Shown: positions 1 to 7,440, counted from the first letter of the stretch. The stretch: 13,083 nt of DNA from Bacteroidales bacterium (GCA_023135025.1 JAGLTY010000020.1:1-13083), one strand, 5' to 3'. Program-made: numbers and translations. Notes: generated from the letters alone by a model not told the origin.

Positions 1-1
1 T

Positions 2-625
2 CCCAAAGAGGATGTCAGAAAACTGGATGCATTCATTGGCATTGGAATCAGTGTGCATGCCGATGTATACTACACTCCTGGTAATGTCCACGAAATCAGG
101 ATCGAGGGAGATAACAGGGATGTAGATGATCTGATTACCAAGGTAAAAGATGGTTTCCTTCAGGTGAAGTATGAGGATTGGAGGACCAGGCGCTCAAAAC
201 TGACCATCTATATTACTTCCAAAGAACTGGAAGCTGTAAAGATTTCAGGCTCTGCCCAGTTTAAATGCGGGGAGCCGATCACAGCAGATGAGATGGAACT
301 GGCCATGACAGGAAGTGGTGGTATTCTACTTAAAAAACTTGAAGCCGACGAGGTGGATGTGAGGATCTCCGGTTCAGGCGATATTGAACTGCTGAGCGGT
401 AGTGCAGATGAGCTGGATGCAAAGATCAGTGGTTCAGGTAAATTGAATGCAGTGACATTTGAGGTCTCAGAATTCTCAGCAGCCATCAGCGGATCGGGAA
501 GTATAAGGATTACAGCGAAGGAGGAACTTGATGTGAAGATATCTGGAAGCGGTAAAGTTTATTACCACGGAACTCCAAGAGTAAACAGCATCTCATCCGG
601 TTCGGGGAAAGTGGTAGCATTATAA
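2..625 (+). CDS. GIN-domain (DUF2807) putative surface adhesin, 5'-partial
   Basis: The reading frame is open to the left edge, so the N-terminus, including any signal peptide, lies outside the window; an internal ATG at 53 is not the true start because the domain already begins before it (FIGIGISVHADVYYTPG). The visible 207 residues match the DUF2807/GIN 'putative auto-transporter adhesin head' family of Bacteroidetes: an opening strand of the type 'F-x-G-I-x-x-x-x-x-x-D-V-Y-x-T-x-G', then a ladder of ISGSG/TGSG motifs at about 242, 308, 365, 425, 485, 539 and 593, spaced 18 to 22 residues. Such spacing fits a right-handed beta-helix with one turn per repeat. Members are usually exported or periplasmic; the biochemical role is unknown. 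The gene ends at a TAA and is followed by a terminator, so it is the last gene of its transcript. Family assignment is firm; function is not known. Confidence 0.85.
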   Translation, partial: PKEDVRKLDAFIGIGISVHADVYYTPGNVHEIRIEGDNRDVDDLITKVKDGFLQVKYEDWRTRRSKLTIYITSKELEAVKISGSAQFKCGEPITADEMELAMTGSGGILLKKLEADEVDVRISGSGDIELLSGSADELDAKISGSGKLNAVTFEVSEFSAAISGSGSIRITAKEELDVKISGSGKVYYHGTPRVNSISSGSGKVVAL

Positions 626-637
626 AGATTCGGAGCA

Positions 638-686
638 CCCCTGCCTCAATGAGGAAGGGGAAACAGGAGCGGTTGTTTTTACAACC
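638..686 (+). other. Two consecutive stem-loops in the 3' region of the DUF2807 gene
   Basis: Positions 638-660 form a near-perfect hairpin: CCCCT pairs with AGGGG, a single G/A mismatch follows, then CCTC pairs with GAGG around a three-base loop. Positions 671-686 form a second perfect hairpin, GGTTGT with ACAACC around TTTT. Both precede the terminator hairpin at 691-716. Together they suggest a structured 3' untranslated region or a small RNA processed from it. The pairing is read directly from the sequence; any function is inference. Confidence 0.5.
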
Positions 687-690
687 CCCG

Positions 691-722
691 CAGGCTGTCT
701 GGAAACGGGCAGCCTGTTTTTT
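691..722 (+). terminator. Rho-independent terminator after the DUF2807 gene
   Basis: CAGGCTGTC (691-699) pairs with GGCAGCCTG (708-716), one T:G wobble included, leaving an eight-base loop. A run of six T follows at 717-722. This is a classic intrinsic terminator for the plus-strand gene. On the minus strand the hairpin is preceded by A and not followed by T, so it should not strongly terminate the converging seven-gene unit. Confidence 0.85.
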
Positions 723-786
723 GCTTTGCCGCGATTGTAGTTACAGGGGTAAAATGCCGGTGCTGAAATTCTATTAAAAAGTGGGA

Positions 787-1353
787 CTATGAGCGCAGTG
801 TGGTGATTGTACCATCTTCTTCCAGTTTGATGATGGCCGAAGGTGCAGAAGGTGCGGTCTCATCCTGGCGCCAGTTTACCACATAATCGATCTGTTCGCG
901 GATGGGAGTTTTGATCTTATGAAATGTAGCTGGAGATTGTTCACCCGAGATGTTCGCCGAAGTGGAAACAATGGGTTTTCCTGTGATTTCAATCAGTTTC
1001 CTGCAAAATAGATCGGAGGTAATGCGGATACCAATAGATCCGTCGGGTGCCACCAGGTTATCTGCAAGGTTGCGGGCTCCGGGATATATAATTGTAGTTG
1101 GTTTTTCTGACTGTTTGATAATATCCAGCGCCTGAAGGGGAATGTTTTCAAGGTACTCTTCCAGCATTGAGATTCCGTTTATAAGCACCAGCATACTTTT
1201 GCTATCGGCTCTTTGTTTGATACGGTAGATGTTCTGGACGCTCTCCCGGTTGGTTGCATCACATCCAATGCCCCAGATGGTATCGGTGGGATAGAGGATG
1301 ATGCCTCCCGATCGTATGATATCTCCTGTTTTTTTGACTTCAGTATCAATCAT
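787..1353 (-). CDS. tsaC: L-threonylcarbamoyladenylate synthase (TsaC/YrdC/Sua5 family)
   Basis: Makes threonylcarbamoyl-AMP from threonine, bicarbonate and ATP, the first step of t6A modification of ANN-decoding tRNAs; cytoplasmic. The protein is about 188 residues and is a single YrdC domain without the C-terminal Sua5 domain. Visible family signatures are GGIILYPTDTIWGIGCDATN near the N-terminus, the basic IKQRADSKSM segment that binds nucleotide, PTIIYPGA, and STSANISGE. I chose the ATG at 1353, not the one at 1374. The shorter start gives the family's normal N-terminus and an ATGATTGA overlap of eight bases with the upstream glycosyltransferase, with a weak purine-rich GAGAGCAGG just ahead of it. 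It is the last gene of the seven-gene unit. Identity is secure; the start is likely. Confidence 0.93.
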   Translation of the reverse strand: MIDTEVKKTGDIIRSGGIILYPTDTIWGIGCDATNRESVQNIYRIKQRADSKSMLVLINGISMLEEYLENIPLQALDIIKQSEKPTTIIYPGARNLADNLVAPDGSIGIRITSDLFCRKLIEITGKPIVSTSANISGEQSPATFHKIKTPIREQIDYVVNWRQDETAPSAPSAIIKLEEDGTITTLRS

Positions 1354-2467
1354 GCCTGCTCTCAAGATAGACATTGTAAAGAGAAGGAATGGTCTGCTCT
1401 TCTCTGAATTTCAGGGCATGTGCCCCTCCTTCACGAATCAGATGGTCGCGTAATGCGGTTTTCTCAAGCACCTGCCTGATGGCATGGATCATCTCCTCCT
1501 GGTCGTTTGGATCAATCAGTAATCCCCCTTTACCGGCAGTCTCTTCAAGGCATCCTCCCCTGGAGGTGATTACTGGAACACCCGAGTTCAGGGCTTCAAG
1601 GATAGGGATGCCAAAACCCTCATATGATGAAGGATAGATAAAGCCGGCCGAACCCTGGTATATGGCTGGAAGGTCAGAAGTCTGCAGCTGGTCGAGGAAA
1701 ATGATATTTGGCAATCCGTTTCGCTCAATATACTGTTTTACCTGGTTGAAATAGGCAGTCTTCTTGCCCACCACTACCAGGGGAAAATCTATATTTCCCT
1801 GGTGAAGGGCCTGTACAATTTTCAAAAGATTTTTCCGCTCTTCAATGGTTCCAACATAAAGCAGATATTCAGCTGGCAGAGCAAACTGCTTCCGGATAAA
1901 TTGCATAGATTCGTCGCTCACCCGGTTGTAAAACTGCCTGTGACATCCCTGGTATACCACTCTGATTCGAGATTCATCAACATCCAGAAAGCGAATAATA
2001 TCCTGTTTGGTCTGTTCGCTCACAGCAATAATTCTGCTGGCCACGCGGGTACCATACCGGACTTTACTTTCGTATATTTTTCGGTTAAAGGTTTGATAGA
2101 GTTCAGGGTGTTCCATGAATATGAGGTCGTGTATGGTGAACACGGATCTGATTTTACTTTTGTGAATCCCAAAGGGCAGTTCATTGCTGAGGCCATGGTA
2201 GAGATCAATGGCATCCTTATTTAGTCTGTGGGTGAGCCTGAAACTGCGCCAGAAAGATCCGGATCTTCTCCAGATCCCATTACCTGGCATCCTGATGGTG
2301 GTTCCTTCTGGTTCATTGAAGAGCTCATCATCGGCAATTCCCGGGGTATAGAGAAAGCATTCATTCTCAGGGTAGAACCGGCAGATATTGGATATGATGT
2401 ACCTGCTGTAGTTACCCAGGCCACTGTAGTTATTAAAGGCTCGCTTTGCATCAAATCCGATCCGCAT
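1346..2467 (-). CDS. GT4-family glycosyltransferase
   Basis: A 373-residue retaining GT-B glycosyltransferase (CAZy GT4, Pfam Glycos_transf_1 at the C-terminal half). The N-terminal acceptor domain has the SGLGNYSRY motif at residues 15-23 and an HDL at 113-115. The C-terminal nucleotide-sugar domain begins near YVGTIEERKNL (residues 204-214) and carries the EX7E signature, E283 to E291, in YEGFGIPILEAL, followed by SGVPVITS and GGLLIDP. No transmembrane segment is apparent, so it is probably cytoplasmic or peripheral and uses a membrane-linked acceptor. Relatives add mannose or other hexoses to lipids, LPS or exopolysaccharide; donor and acceptor cannot be read from the sequence. It starts inside the dapD stop codon (TAATG, one base shared) and overlaps tsaC by eight bases. 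Confidence 0.88.
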   Translation of the reverse strand: MRIGFDAKRAFNNYSGLGNYSRYIISNICRFYPENECFLYTPGIADDELFNEPEGTTIRMPGNGIWRRSGSFWRSFRLTHRLNKDAIDLYHGLSNELPFGIHKSKIRSVFTIHDLIFMEHPELYQTFNRKIYESKVRYGTRVASRIIAVSEQTKQDIIRFLDVDESRIRVVYQGCHRQFYNRVSDESMQFIRKQFALPAEYLLYVGTIEERKNLLKIVQALHQGNIDFPLVVVGKKTAYFNQVKQYIERNGLPNIIFLDQLQTSDLPAIYQGSAGFIYPSSYEGFGIPILEALNSGVPVITSRGGCLEETAGKGGLLIDPNDQEEMIHAIRQVLEKTALRDHLIREGGAHALKFREEQTIPSLYNVYLESRHD

Positions 2468-3279
2468 TATACTGCCACGTTGTATTCCCTGAGGGCATCA
2501 TTCAGGGAGGTTTTCAGGTCGGTAGAAGGTTTACGTGTTCCAATGATCAGGGCACAGGCCACCTGGAAGTCGCCTGCCGGAAACGATTTGGTATATGATC
2601 CGGGAATAACCACCGAGCGGGCCGGAACCACACCTTTTGTCTCCACCGGCTCTTTTCCTGTCACATCAATGATCCTTGTGGAATTGGTGATAACCACATT
2701 GGCGCCCAGTACCGCTTCATATTCCACCCTGACACCTTCCACCACGATGCTTCGGGAGCCGATGAAGCAATTGTCCTCTATGATAACCGGGGCTGCCTGG
2801 ACCGGTTCCAATACACCACCGATTCCAACTCCACCACTTATATGAACATTCTTTCCAACCTGGGCACAGGATCCAACTGTTGCCCAGGTATCGACCATGG
2901 TTCCTTCATCCACATAAGCTCCTATATTTATATAAGAGGGCATCATAATAACTCCTTTGGAGATATAGGCACCGTACCTTGCAATGGCATGGGGAACAAC
3001 ACGAACGCCCTTGGCTTTGTAGCCACTTTTCAACGGAATTTTATCATGGAACTCAAATGGGGGAGTCTCTATGGTCTCCATTTTTCTGATGGGGAAATAG
3101 AGGATGACTGCCTTTTTGACCCAGTCGTTGACTTTCCAGCCATTGGGCTCTTTTTGTGCTACCCGCAGAATGCCCCTGTCCAGCTGGTCGACCACCTCAT
3201 GAATGGCTTTCTGAACATCATTTTTGCCGAGAAGTTCCCGGTCATCCCAGGCAGCTTCAATGGTCTCTTTCAGTTTCAT
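2467..3279 (-). CDS. dapD: 2,3,4,5-tetrahydropyridine-2,6-dicarboxylate N-succinyltransferase
   Basis: Transfers succinyl from succinyl-CoA to tetrahydrodipicolinate in the succinylase branch of diaminopimelate/lysine synthesis, feeding peptidoglycan and protein; cytoplasmic trimer. The 270-residue length is the family norm. The N-terminal helical domain contains GWKVNDWVKKAVILYF (residues 47-62). A left-handed beta-helix of hexapeptide repeats follows from about residue 95 to 225, with the characteristic MMPSYINIGAYVDEGTMVDTWATVGSCAQ stretch (112-140) and GGVGIGGVLEP (149-159). The end region FPAGDFQVACALIIG is typical. The start ATG overlaps the upstream permease stop by four bases (ATGA), and the stop overlaps the glycosyltransferase start by one base. 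No other lysine-pathway gene is adjacent, so its position reflects operon packing, not a lysine cluster. Confidence 0.97.
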   Translation of the reverse strand: MKLKETIEAAWDDRELLGKNDVQKAIHEVVDQLDRGILRVAQKEPNGWKVNDWVKKAVILYFPIRKMETIETPPFEFHDKIPLKSGYKAKGVRVVPHAIARYGAYISKGVIMMPSYINIGAYVDEGTMVDTWATVGSCAQVGKNVHISGGVGIGGVLEPVQAAPVIIEDNCFIGSRSIVVEGVRVEYEAVLGANVVITNSTRIIDVTGKEPVETKGVVPARSVVIPGSYTKSFPAGDFQVACALIIGTRKPSTDLKTSLNDALREYNVAV

Positions 3280-4091
3280 CTTCCAAAAATAACAACTTTA
3301 ATGAGTCGCGCCACCAGGTATAAAACAACCAGGGTAAATATGATGGTTGCTCCCGATGGAATATCCAGGTAATAGGAGAGCACAAGTCCCAGCAACGAGG
3401 CAAAGAAACCGAACACTACGGATCCGATCATGATGTGGGAGAACCGGTTGGTGAAAAGATTTGAGATGTTCTGGGGGATCGTTAGTACGGAGAGTACCAG
3501 GATGATTCCGGCTGTTCGGATACTCAATACGATGGTCAGCGCCACAAGGATGATAAGCAGATAGTTGATGAACATAACCGGGATACCCCTGATCCGGGCA
3601 AACTGCTCGTCAAATGAAACATACAAAATGGGTCTGTAAAGCAGAGTGAAAACTGTAGTAACAGTCAGCGCCAACGCCAGCATAAGCCAGAGGTCGGTGG
3701 AGGTTACCGTAATAATGCTTCCAAACAGGTAGCTCATCAGGTTGGGGGCGTATCCCGGTGTCAAATAAACAAAGATAATGCCAATGGCCATTCCCAGGGA
3801 CCAGAGGATGGCAATGATAGAATCGTTTCGCATCACTTTTCGCCGGGTAAGGTTCTCAGTTATCAGCGCCGCCAGTACGGCAACGGTTGCTGCTCCGGCC
3901 AGTGGAGGAAAGCCCAGGTAATAACCAATGCCTACCCCGCCAAAGGAGGCGTGGGTAATTCCGCCACTGATAAATACCATCCGTCTCGATACTATGTATG
4001 TCCCGATGATACCGCAGGTGACCGACATCAACAGTGCAGCCACCACTGCATGTTGAAAAAATCCATATGTGAACAGGTGCAGAAGATCCAT
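3276..4091 (-). CDS. znuB: Metal ABC transporter permease (ZnuB/MntB type, ABC-3 family)
   Basis: Inner-membrane permease for zinc or manganese import. The 271-residue protein is strongly hydrophobic with about eight predicted membrane spans. Early loops carry VSRRMVFISGGITHASFGGVGIGYYLG, a hallmark of the ABC-3 family, and the cytoplasmic coupling region includes LYVSFDEQFARIRGIP. The frame remains open further upstream to an ATG at 4145, but that start would overlap the ATPase gene by 53 bases and add an uncharacteristic polar leader. The ATG at 4091, one base after the ATPase stop codon, gives the normal N-terminus (MDLLHLFTYGFFQHAV). It shares a four-base ATGA overlap with dapD. It works with the ATPase and binding protein encoded just upstream. 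Zinc is the default guess; manganese cannot be excluded. Confidence 0.92.
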   Translation of the reverse strand: MDLLHLFTYGFFQHAVVAALLMSVTCGIIGTYIVSRRMVFISGGITHASFGGVGIGYYLGFPPLAGAATVAVLAALITENLTRRKVMRNDSIIAILWSLGMAIGIIFVYLTPGYAPNLMSYLFGSIITVTSTDLWLMLALALTVTTVFTLLYRPILYVSFDEQFARIRGIPVMFINYLLIILVALTIVLSIRTAGIILVLSVLTIPQNISNLFTNRFSHIMIGSVVFGFFASLLGLVLSYYLDIPSGATIIFTLVVLYLVARLIKVVIFGR

Positions 4092-4092
4092 G

Positions 4093-4839
4093 TTACTTGT
4101 GAATGTGTTCTTTAATGACCCTGTGCGGTACCGGGCCGTGGGCAATGATTTCGATGGGACAGTTATAGACCTTTAGCTGTTCTTCGCTGATCTCGTTGGA
4201 TGCATGGTAATGAAGATCCCGATTCACACATGCAATGGTTTTAATATAGGGTGAGATAATCCCGATATCGTGTGAAACCAGCAGGATGGTAATGGTTTTG
4301 TTCAGCTCTTTTAACAGAGCATACAGTTCTGTTTCGAATTGATTGTCCACATGAGTATCTGGCTCGTCAAGGATCAGTAGCCTGGGTGAAGAGATGATGG
4401 CCCTTGCCAGCATAGTGCGCTGGAACTCCCCTCCGGAGAGTTCTCCGATGGGACGGGAATGCAACGCTTTCAATCCTACAGTTTCCAGCGCCTTTTCTAC
4501 TTTGTGCTGCCTGCTTTTAGTAGTTCCGAGTCTCATTTTCAGCCCGTGTTCCAATCCGGAAGCGATGACCTCCTTTACAGTAATGGGGAAGTTCTCATCC
4601 ACCTGGTTTCCCTGGGGCAGGTACCCTATTTCCCAACTGTTCATGGAATGTTTAACGGACCCCCCAACCGGTTTTAATAGCCCCAGGATGGCCTTAACCA
4701 GTGAAGTCTTACCGCCGCCATTGGGACCGATAATTCCAATGAAATCGTGTTCGAACACAGAAAGAGAGATATTGGAGAGAACCAGTTGCTTCTGGTATGC
4801 AACATCCATATTCTTTATCTCTATGAGAGGTGTGCTCAT
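4093..4839 (-). CDS. znuC: Metal ABC transporter ATP-binding protein (ZnuC/MntA type)
   Basis: ATPase subunit that powers the adjacent metal permease; cytoplasmic face of the inner membrane. In 248 residues it shows all ABC motifs: Walker A GPNGGGKT (38-45), Q-loop glutamine in YLPQGNQ (about 73-79), signature LSGGEFQ (134-140), Walker B LLILDE (154-159) with the following PDTHVD D-loop, and switch histidine in VSHD (H190). The C-terminal CPIEIIAHGPVPHRVIKEH segment has the Cys/His character common in zinc/manganese importer ATPases, as opposed to other ABC classes. It starts within the end of the binding-protein gene (four-base ATGA overlap) and is followed by the permease after one base. 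Confidence 0.93.
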   Translation of the reverse strand: MSTPLIEIKNMDVAYQKQLVLSNISLSVFEHDFIGIIGPNGGGKTSLVKAILGLLKPVGGSVKHSMNSWEIGYLPQGNQVDENFPITVKEVIASGLEHGLKMRLGTTKSRQHKVEKALETVGLKALHSRPIGELSGGEFQRTMLARAIISSPRLLILDEPDTHVDNQFETELYALLKELNKTITILLVSHDIGIISPYIKTIACVNRDLHYHASNEISEEQLKVYNCPIEIIAHGPVPHRVIKEHIHK

Positions 4840-5711
4840 TGGTTTGAGGGATTAAGCTGTTCTGCAATATAGCGCATTTGTTCACCCCACTGCAGGTCTA
4901 GGGGATCAAATTGAATAATCTCAGATCCTGTTTCCTTTGCGAGAACCTCTGCATTTTTACGATCAAACTGGTTCTGTATCAAGATTTTTGAAATTTGATG
5001 GTGAATGGACAGGTCGATCATTTGCTTTAAATGGGCAGGCGAAGGAGTTTTTCCTTCAATTTCGAGGGGGAATTGTTCCAGCCCGTAATCTCTGGCATAA
5101 TAGGTGAGTGCCGGGTGGTATATCATGAATTTCTTGTTCTCAATACCTTCAAGTTTGTTGGTAATCGCCATGTGAAGCGAATCAAGTGAGAGGGAGAATT
5201 GGTCAAACATTGCCAGCAGGGACTCCTTTTCATCGGGAAACAGAAGCAGCAGTTCGTTGTGAATGTTGCGGGCAATGATCCTGGCATTGATGGTAGACAT
5301 CCAGATATGGGGATCAGTTCCATGATGCGCATCTCCATGGTGATCTTCTCTCTCCCCGGCATCCTCCATGATGATCTCTACCCCTTCAGAGAGATCCACG
5401 ATTTTCATGCCCGGATTGACGCTAGTGATCTTATCCATCCAGCTTCGTTCAAAGCCTACAAATCCTATACGCATGTAAACTGCTGATCGATGCAGTTTCC
5501 CAAGTTGTGAAACGGTAGGTTCGTAAGTGGCCGGACTGGCACCCGGGGGGATCATCACATTGATTTCCGCCAGGTCGCCGGCCAGCTGTTCAATAAAGTA
5601 TTGTTGCGGAATAATACTTACACTGATCACCGGTTTGTCCACGGTTTCACCACCTGTTCTGCAGGAGGTGGCCAGCAAGAATACCCATATGACCAGAAGA
5701 AGGTTTTTCAT
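4836..5711 (-). CDS. znuA: Metal ABC transporter substrate-binding lipoprotein (ZnuA-like)
   Basis: Captures Zn(II) (or Mn(II)) outside the inner membrane and hands it to the adjacent permease. The 291-residue protein starts with a lipoprotein signal, a short basic N-terminus, hydrophobic [10 protein letters not shown] and lipobox ATSC with C17 as the lipidated residue. Cluster A-I (TroA/ZnuA) features follow: a [12 protein letters not shown] segment (residues 55-66), a His/acid-rich loop [16 protein letters not shown] (120-135) ending at a likely ligand H135 in DPHIWMS, a likely ligand H199 in [14 protein letters not shown], and D269 near the end. The usual first histidine ligand, found in PPGxxPHxxEP of classical ZnuA, is replaced by Ala61, a variant I recall from Bacteroidetes members. 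The gene overlaps yidD and the ATPase gene by four bases each. Zinc is inferred from the histidine-rich loop. Confidence 0.92.
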   Translation of the reverse strand: MKNLLLVIWVFLLATSCRTGGETVDKPVISVSIIPQQYFIEQLAGDLAEINVMIPPGASPATYEPTVSQLGKLHRSAVYMRIGFVGFERSWMDKITSVNPGMKIVDLSEGVEIIMEDAGEREDHHGDAHHGTDPHIWMSTINARIIARNIHNELLLLFPDEKESLLAMFDQFSLSLDSLHMAITNKLEGIENKKFMIYHPALTYYARDYGLEQFPLEIEGKTPSPAHLKQMIDLSIHHQISKILIQNQFDRKNAEVLAKETGSEIIQFDPLDLQWGEQMRYIAEQLNPSNQ

Positions 5712-6037
5712 TGCTTACCCGGATTAAATATCTTATAAAGGGGGGTGCCTTTTGGTGGAACAGGATCATGTCCGTGACCGCCCCATGGATGACAACTGAG
5801 AATTCTTTTTGTTCCCATGATCAACCCCATGACCGGGCCATGTATTTTCAGTGCTTCAATGGCATATTCGGAACAGGTTGGATGATACCTGCAGGTTTTA
5901 GGAAGTGCCGGTGAAATGATCCACTGATAGACTTTAATGGGAACGGTCAACAACCCAATCAGAAGCCAACGGATCCACCTCGTAAAGAAGAAATTATTTA
6001 TGCGTTTCGGAAGAGTTGATAACCAATTCATAGACAA
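5708..6037 (-). CDS. yidD: Membrane protein insertion efficiency factor YidD
   Basis: Small membrane-associated protein (109 residues) that assists YidC/Sec-dependent insertion of inner-membrane proteins. The signature region is clear: [32 protein letters not shown] (residues 37-66, with C49 and C55) and the later [16 protein letters not shown] (C82). An N-terminal hydrophobic or amphipathic stretch, [17 protein letters not shown], precedes it. Two in-frame starts, M1 (6037) and M3 (6031), are possible; neither has a clear Shine-Dalgarno. In many bacteria yidD sits in the rpmH-rnpA-yidD-yidC cluster; here it instead leads an operon with a metal ABC transporter, a placement I have the impression is not rare in Bacteroidetes. 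Its end overlaps the binding-protein gene by four bases (ATGA). Confidence 0.95.
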   Translation of the reverse strand: MSMNWLSTLPKRINNFFFTRWIRWLLIGLLTVPIKVYQWIISPALPKTCRYHPTCSEYAIEALKIHGPVMGLIMGTKRILSCHPWGGHGHDPVPPKGTPLYKIFNPGKQ

Positions 6038-6169
6038 TTTGAAATCCAGGTAAAATTAAGAATTAATTTAGATCATTTCTTAAATGGATTTCTCCTCATT
6101 TTATGTATTTTCACGACTCAATTTTACAATATGTAAGATCGTTCTATAATTCAATAACAATTTGTAACC
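6038..6169. promoter_or_regulatory. AT-rich divergent intergenic region between yidD and pfk
   Basis: This 132-base AT-rich gap must hold the promoters of both the leftward seven-gene unit and the rightward pfk genes. On the plus strand, TTTACA (6123-6128) and TATAAT (6145-6150), 16 bases apart, resemble a sigma-70 promoter, although Bacteroidetes usually use TTG and TAnnTTTG elements. A short inverted repeat, TTACA-ATA-TGTAA (6124-6136), overlaps the TTTACA element and could be an operator. No TAnnTTTG was found for the leftward unit. Region assignment is confident; individual elements are guesses. Confidence 0.4.
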
Positions 6170-7390
6170 ATGAAAGAAGCTGTAGCTGTACTTTGTGCAG
6201 GCGGACCTGCGCCCGGAATCAATACTGTGATCAGTTCAGTAACCAAAATATTTGACAAGAACGGGTTCAATGTACTTGGAATTAATGGAGGATATAAGAG
6301 TCTGTTCTCAGATGAGCCCGAATTTGAATTTCTTGATTTTGATTATGCCGATCAGATATACAGCAGGGGAGGATCTGCCCTGAAGATGAGCCGCTATAAG
6401 CCAAAGGATGATGAGTTCAAGGTTGATTTTTTCAAAAAGAACAATGTGAAGTTGCTGGTTACCATCGGGGGAGATGATACAGCTTCTACAGCCAACCGTC
6501 TGGCTAAATTCCTGGCCAGGGAGAAGCTGGATGTGAAGAATATCCACGTGCCCAAAACCATCGATAATGACCTGCCGCTGCCGGAGGGGACCCCTACTTT
6601 TGGATACCACTCCGCCAAGGAAGAGGGTGTACGTATCTCCACTACTATCTATGAAGATGCCCGGACCAGTGGAAACTGGTTTGTGGTCAGTGCCATGGGT
6701 CGTGAGGCTGGTCACCTGGCTTTTGGGATCGGGACCGCCTGTCACTATCCCATGATCATTATCCCCGAGATGTTCAATAAGACCAAGATCACTTTTGATA
6801 AGATCACCAGGATGGTGGTTTCATCCATGGTAAAACGCAGAATTATGGGCATCGATTACGGTGCGGCTATGATCAGCGAGGGTGTTTTTCACTTTATGAG
6901 CGACGAGGAGATTATTGATACCGGGATCAATTTCACCTATGACGATCATGGTCATCCCGAGCTTGGAAATGTAAGTAAATCTCACATTTTCAACATGCTT
7001 ACTCAGCAGCATCTCAAAACTTTGCGCATTACCGTGAAGAGCCGTCCCGAAGAGATTGGTTATGAATTACGCTGCTGCAGGCCTATTGCTTATGACCTCT
7101 CTTATGCAACCCGGCTTGGACTGGGCGTTTACAACCTGTATATAAAGGGTGAAACCGGTTGTATGACCACCATCGACCGTAGAGGCAAGATATCTCCGCT
7201 CTACCTGAAAGATGTGGAAGATGAGAACGGGAAAGTGAAGCCACGCCTGGTAAATGTTGAATCGGAGGCGGTTCAGGTGATCTTCAGGAACAACCTGCAC
7301 TACATCACCAAAGAGGATTACAGGGCTGCAAAGAAATATTTGAAGGATCCTGCAGAATATGACTTTATGAAGATTCTGAACTGGACTTAA
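6170..7390 (+). CDS. pfkA: Phosphofructokinase-family enzyme, probable PPi-dependent type (first paralogue)
   Basis: Phosphorylates fructose 6-phosphate to fructose 1,6-bisphosphate in glycolysis; cytoplasmic. The 406-residue protein has the N-terminal phosphate-donor loop AGGPAPGIN (10-18), GGDD (100-103), PKTIDND (128-134) including the catalytic Asp, MGREAGHLA (176-184) and IIIPE (196-200). In family studies ATP enzymes carry GGDG (or GGDGS) and PGTIDND; the second Asp of GGDD and the Lys of PKTIDND are hallmarks of pyrophosphate-dependent phosphofructokinases. The C-terminal third has the sugar-phosphate-binding type segment GYELRCCRPIAYDLSYATRLG. The start is the only ATG consistent with the family N-terminus; upstream sequence is AT-rich with no Shine-Dalgarno. 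A second family member follows 61 bases downstream. The family is certain; donor preference is inferred from the two signature positions. Confidence 0.93.
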   Translation: MKEAVAVLCAGGPAPGINTVISSVTKIFDKNGFNVLGINGGYKSLFSDEPEFEFLDFDYADQIYSRGGSALKMSRYKPKDDEFKVDFFKKNNVKLLVTIGGDDTASTANRLAKFLAREKLDVKNIHVPKTIDNDLPLPEGTPTFGYHSAKEEGVRISTTIYEDARTSGNWFVVSAMGREAGHLAFGIGTACHYPMIIIPEMFNKTKITFDKITRMVVSSMVKRRIMGIDYGAAMISEGVFHFMSDEEIIDTGINFTYDDHGHPELGNVSKSHIFNMLTQQHLKTLRITVKSRPEEIGYELRCCRPIAYDLSYATRLGLGVYNLYIKGETGCMTTIDRRGKISPLYLKDVEDENGKVKPRLVNVESEAVQVIFRNNLHYITKEDYRAAKKYLKDPAEYDFMKILNWT

Positions 7391-7409
7391 TAATCCCACA
7401 CCCGGGGCC

Positions 7410-7440
7410 ATTGATTTGTATCAATTATTAATTAATTTTA
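7410..7440 (+). promoter_or_regulatory. Candidate promoter and inverted repeat upstream of the second pfk
   Basis: In the 61-base gap between the pfk genes, TTG (7411-7413) lies 19 bases before TAATTTTA (7433-7440), one mismatch from the Bacteroidetes -7 consensus TAnnTTTG, with the expected spacing. The TTG is embedded in a perfect inverted repeat, ATTGAT-TTGT-ATCAAT (7410-7425), which could be an operator or a weak hairpin. If the promoter is real, transcription would begin within about ten bases of the ATG at 7452, giving the second gene some expression independent of the first. Confidence 0.3.

Noticed and set aside
242..607. Repeated ISGSG codons as a possible DNA repeat array
   Set aside because: The bases differ between copies and spacing varies from 18 to 22 codons. 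It is protein-level beta-helix repetition, not a DNA repeat or CRISPR.
1354..1374. Upstream ATG for tsaC
   Set aside because: It adds seven residues not typical of the family and lies deep in the glycosyltransferase gene. The ATG at 1353 gives an ordinary coupled junction.
1802..2845. Long plus-strand open frames opposite the glycosyltransferase and dapD genes
   Set aside because: They are antisense to genes with clear family motifs and show no recognisable protein features of their own.
4092..4145. 18-codon N-terminal extension of the metal permease
   Set aside because: It overlaps the ATPase gene by 53 bases and adds a non-family polar leader. The ATG at 4091 directly follows the ATPase stop codon.
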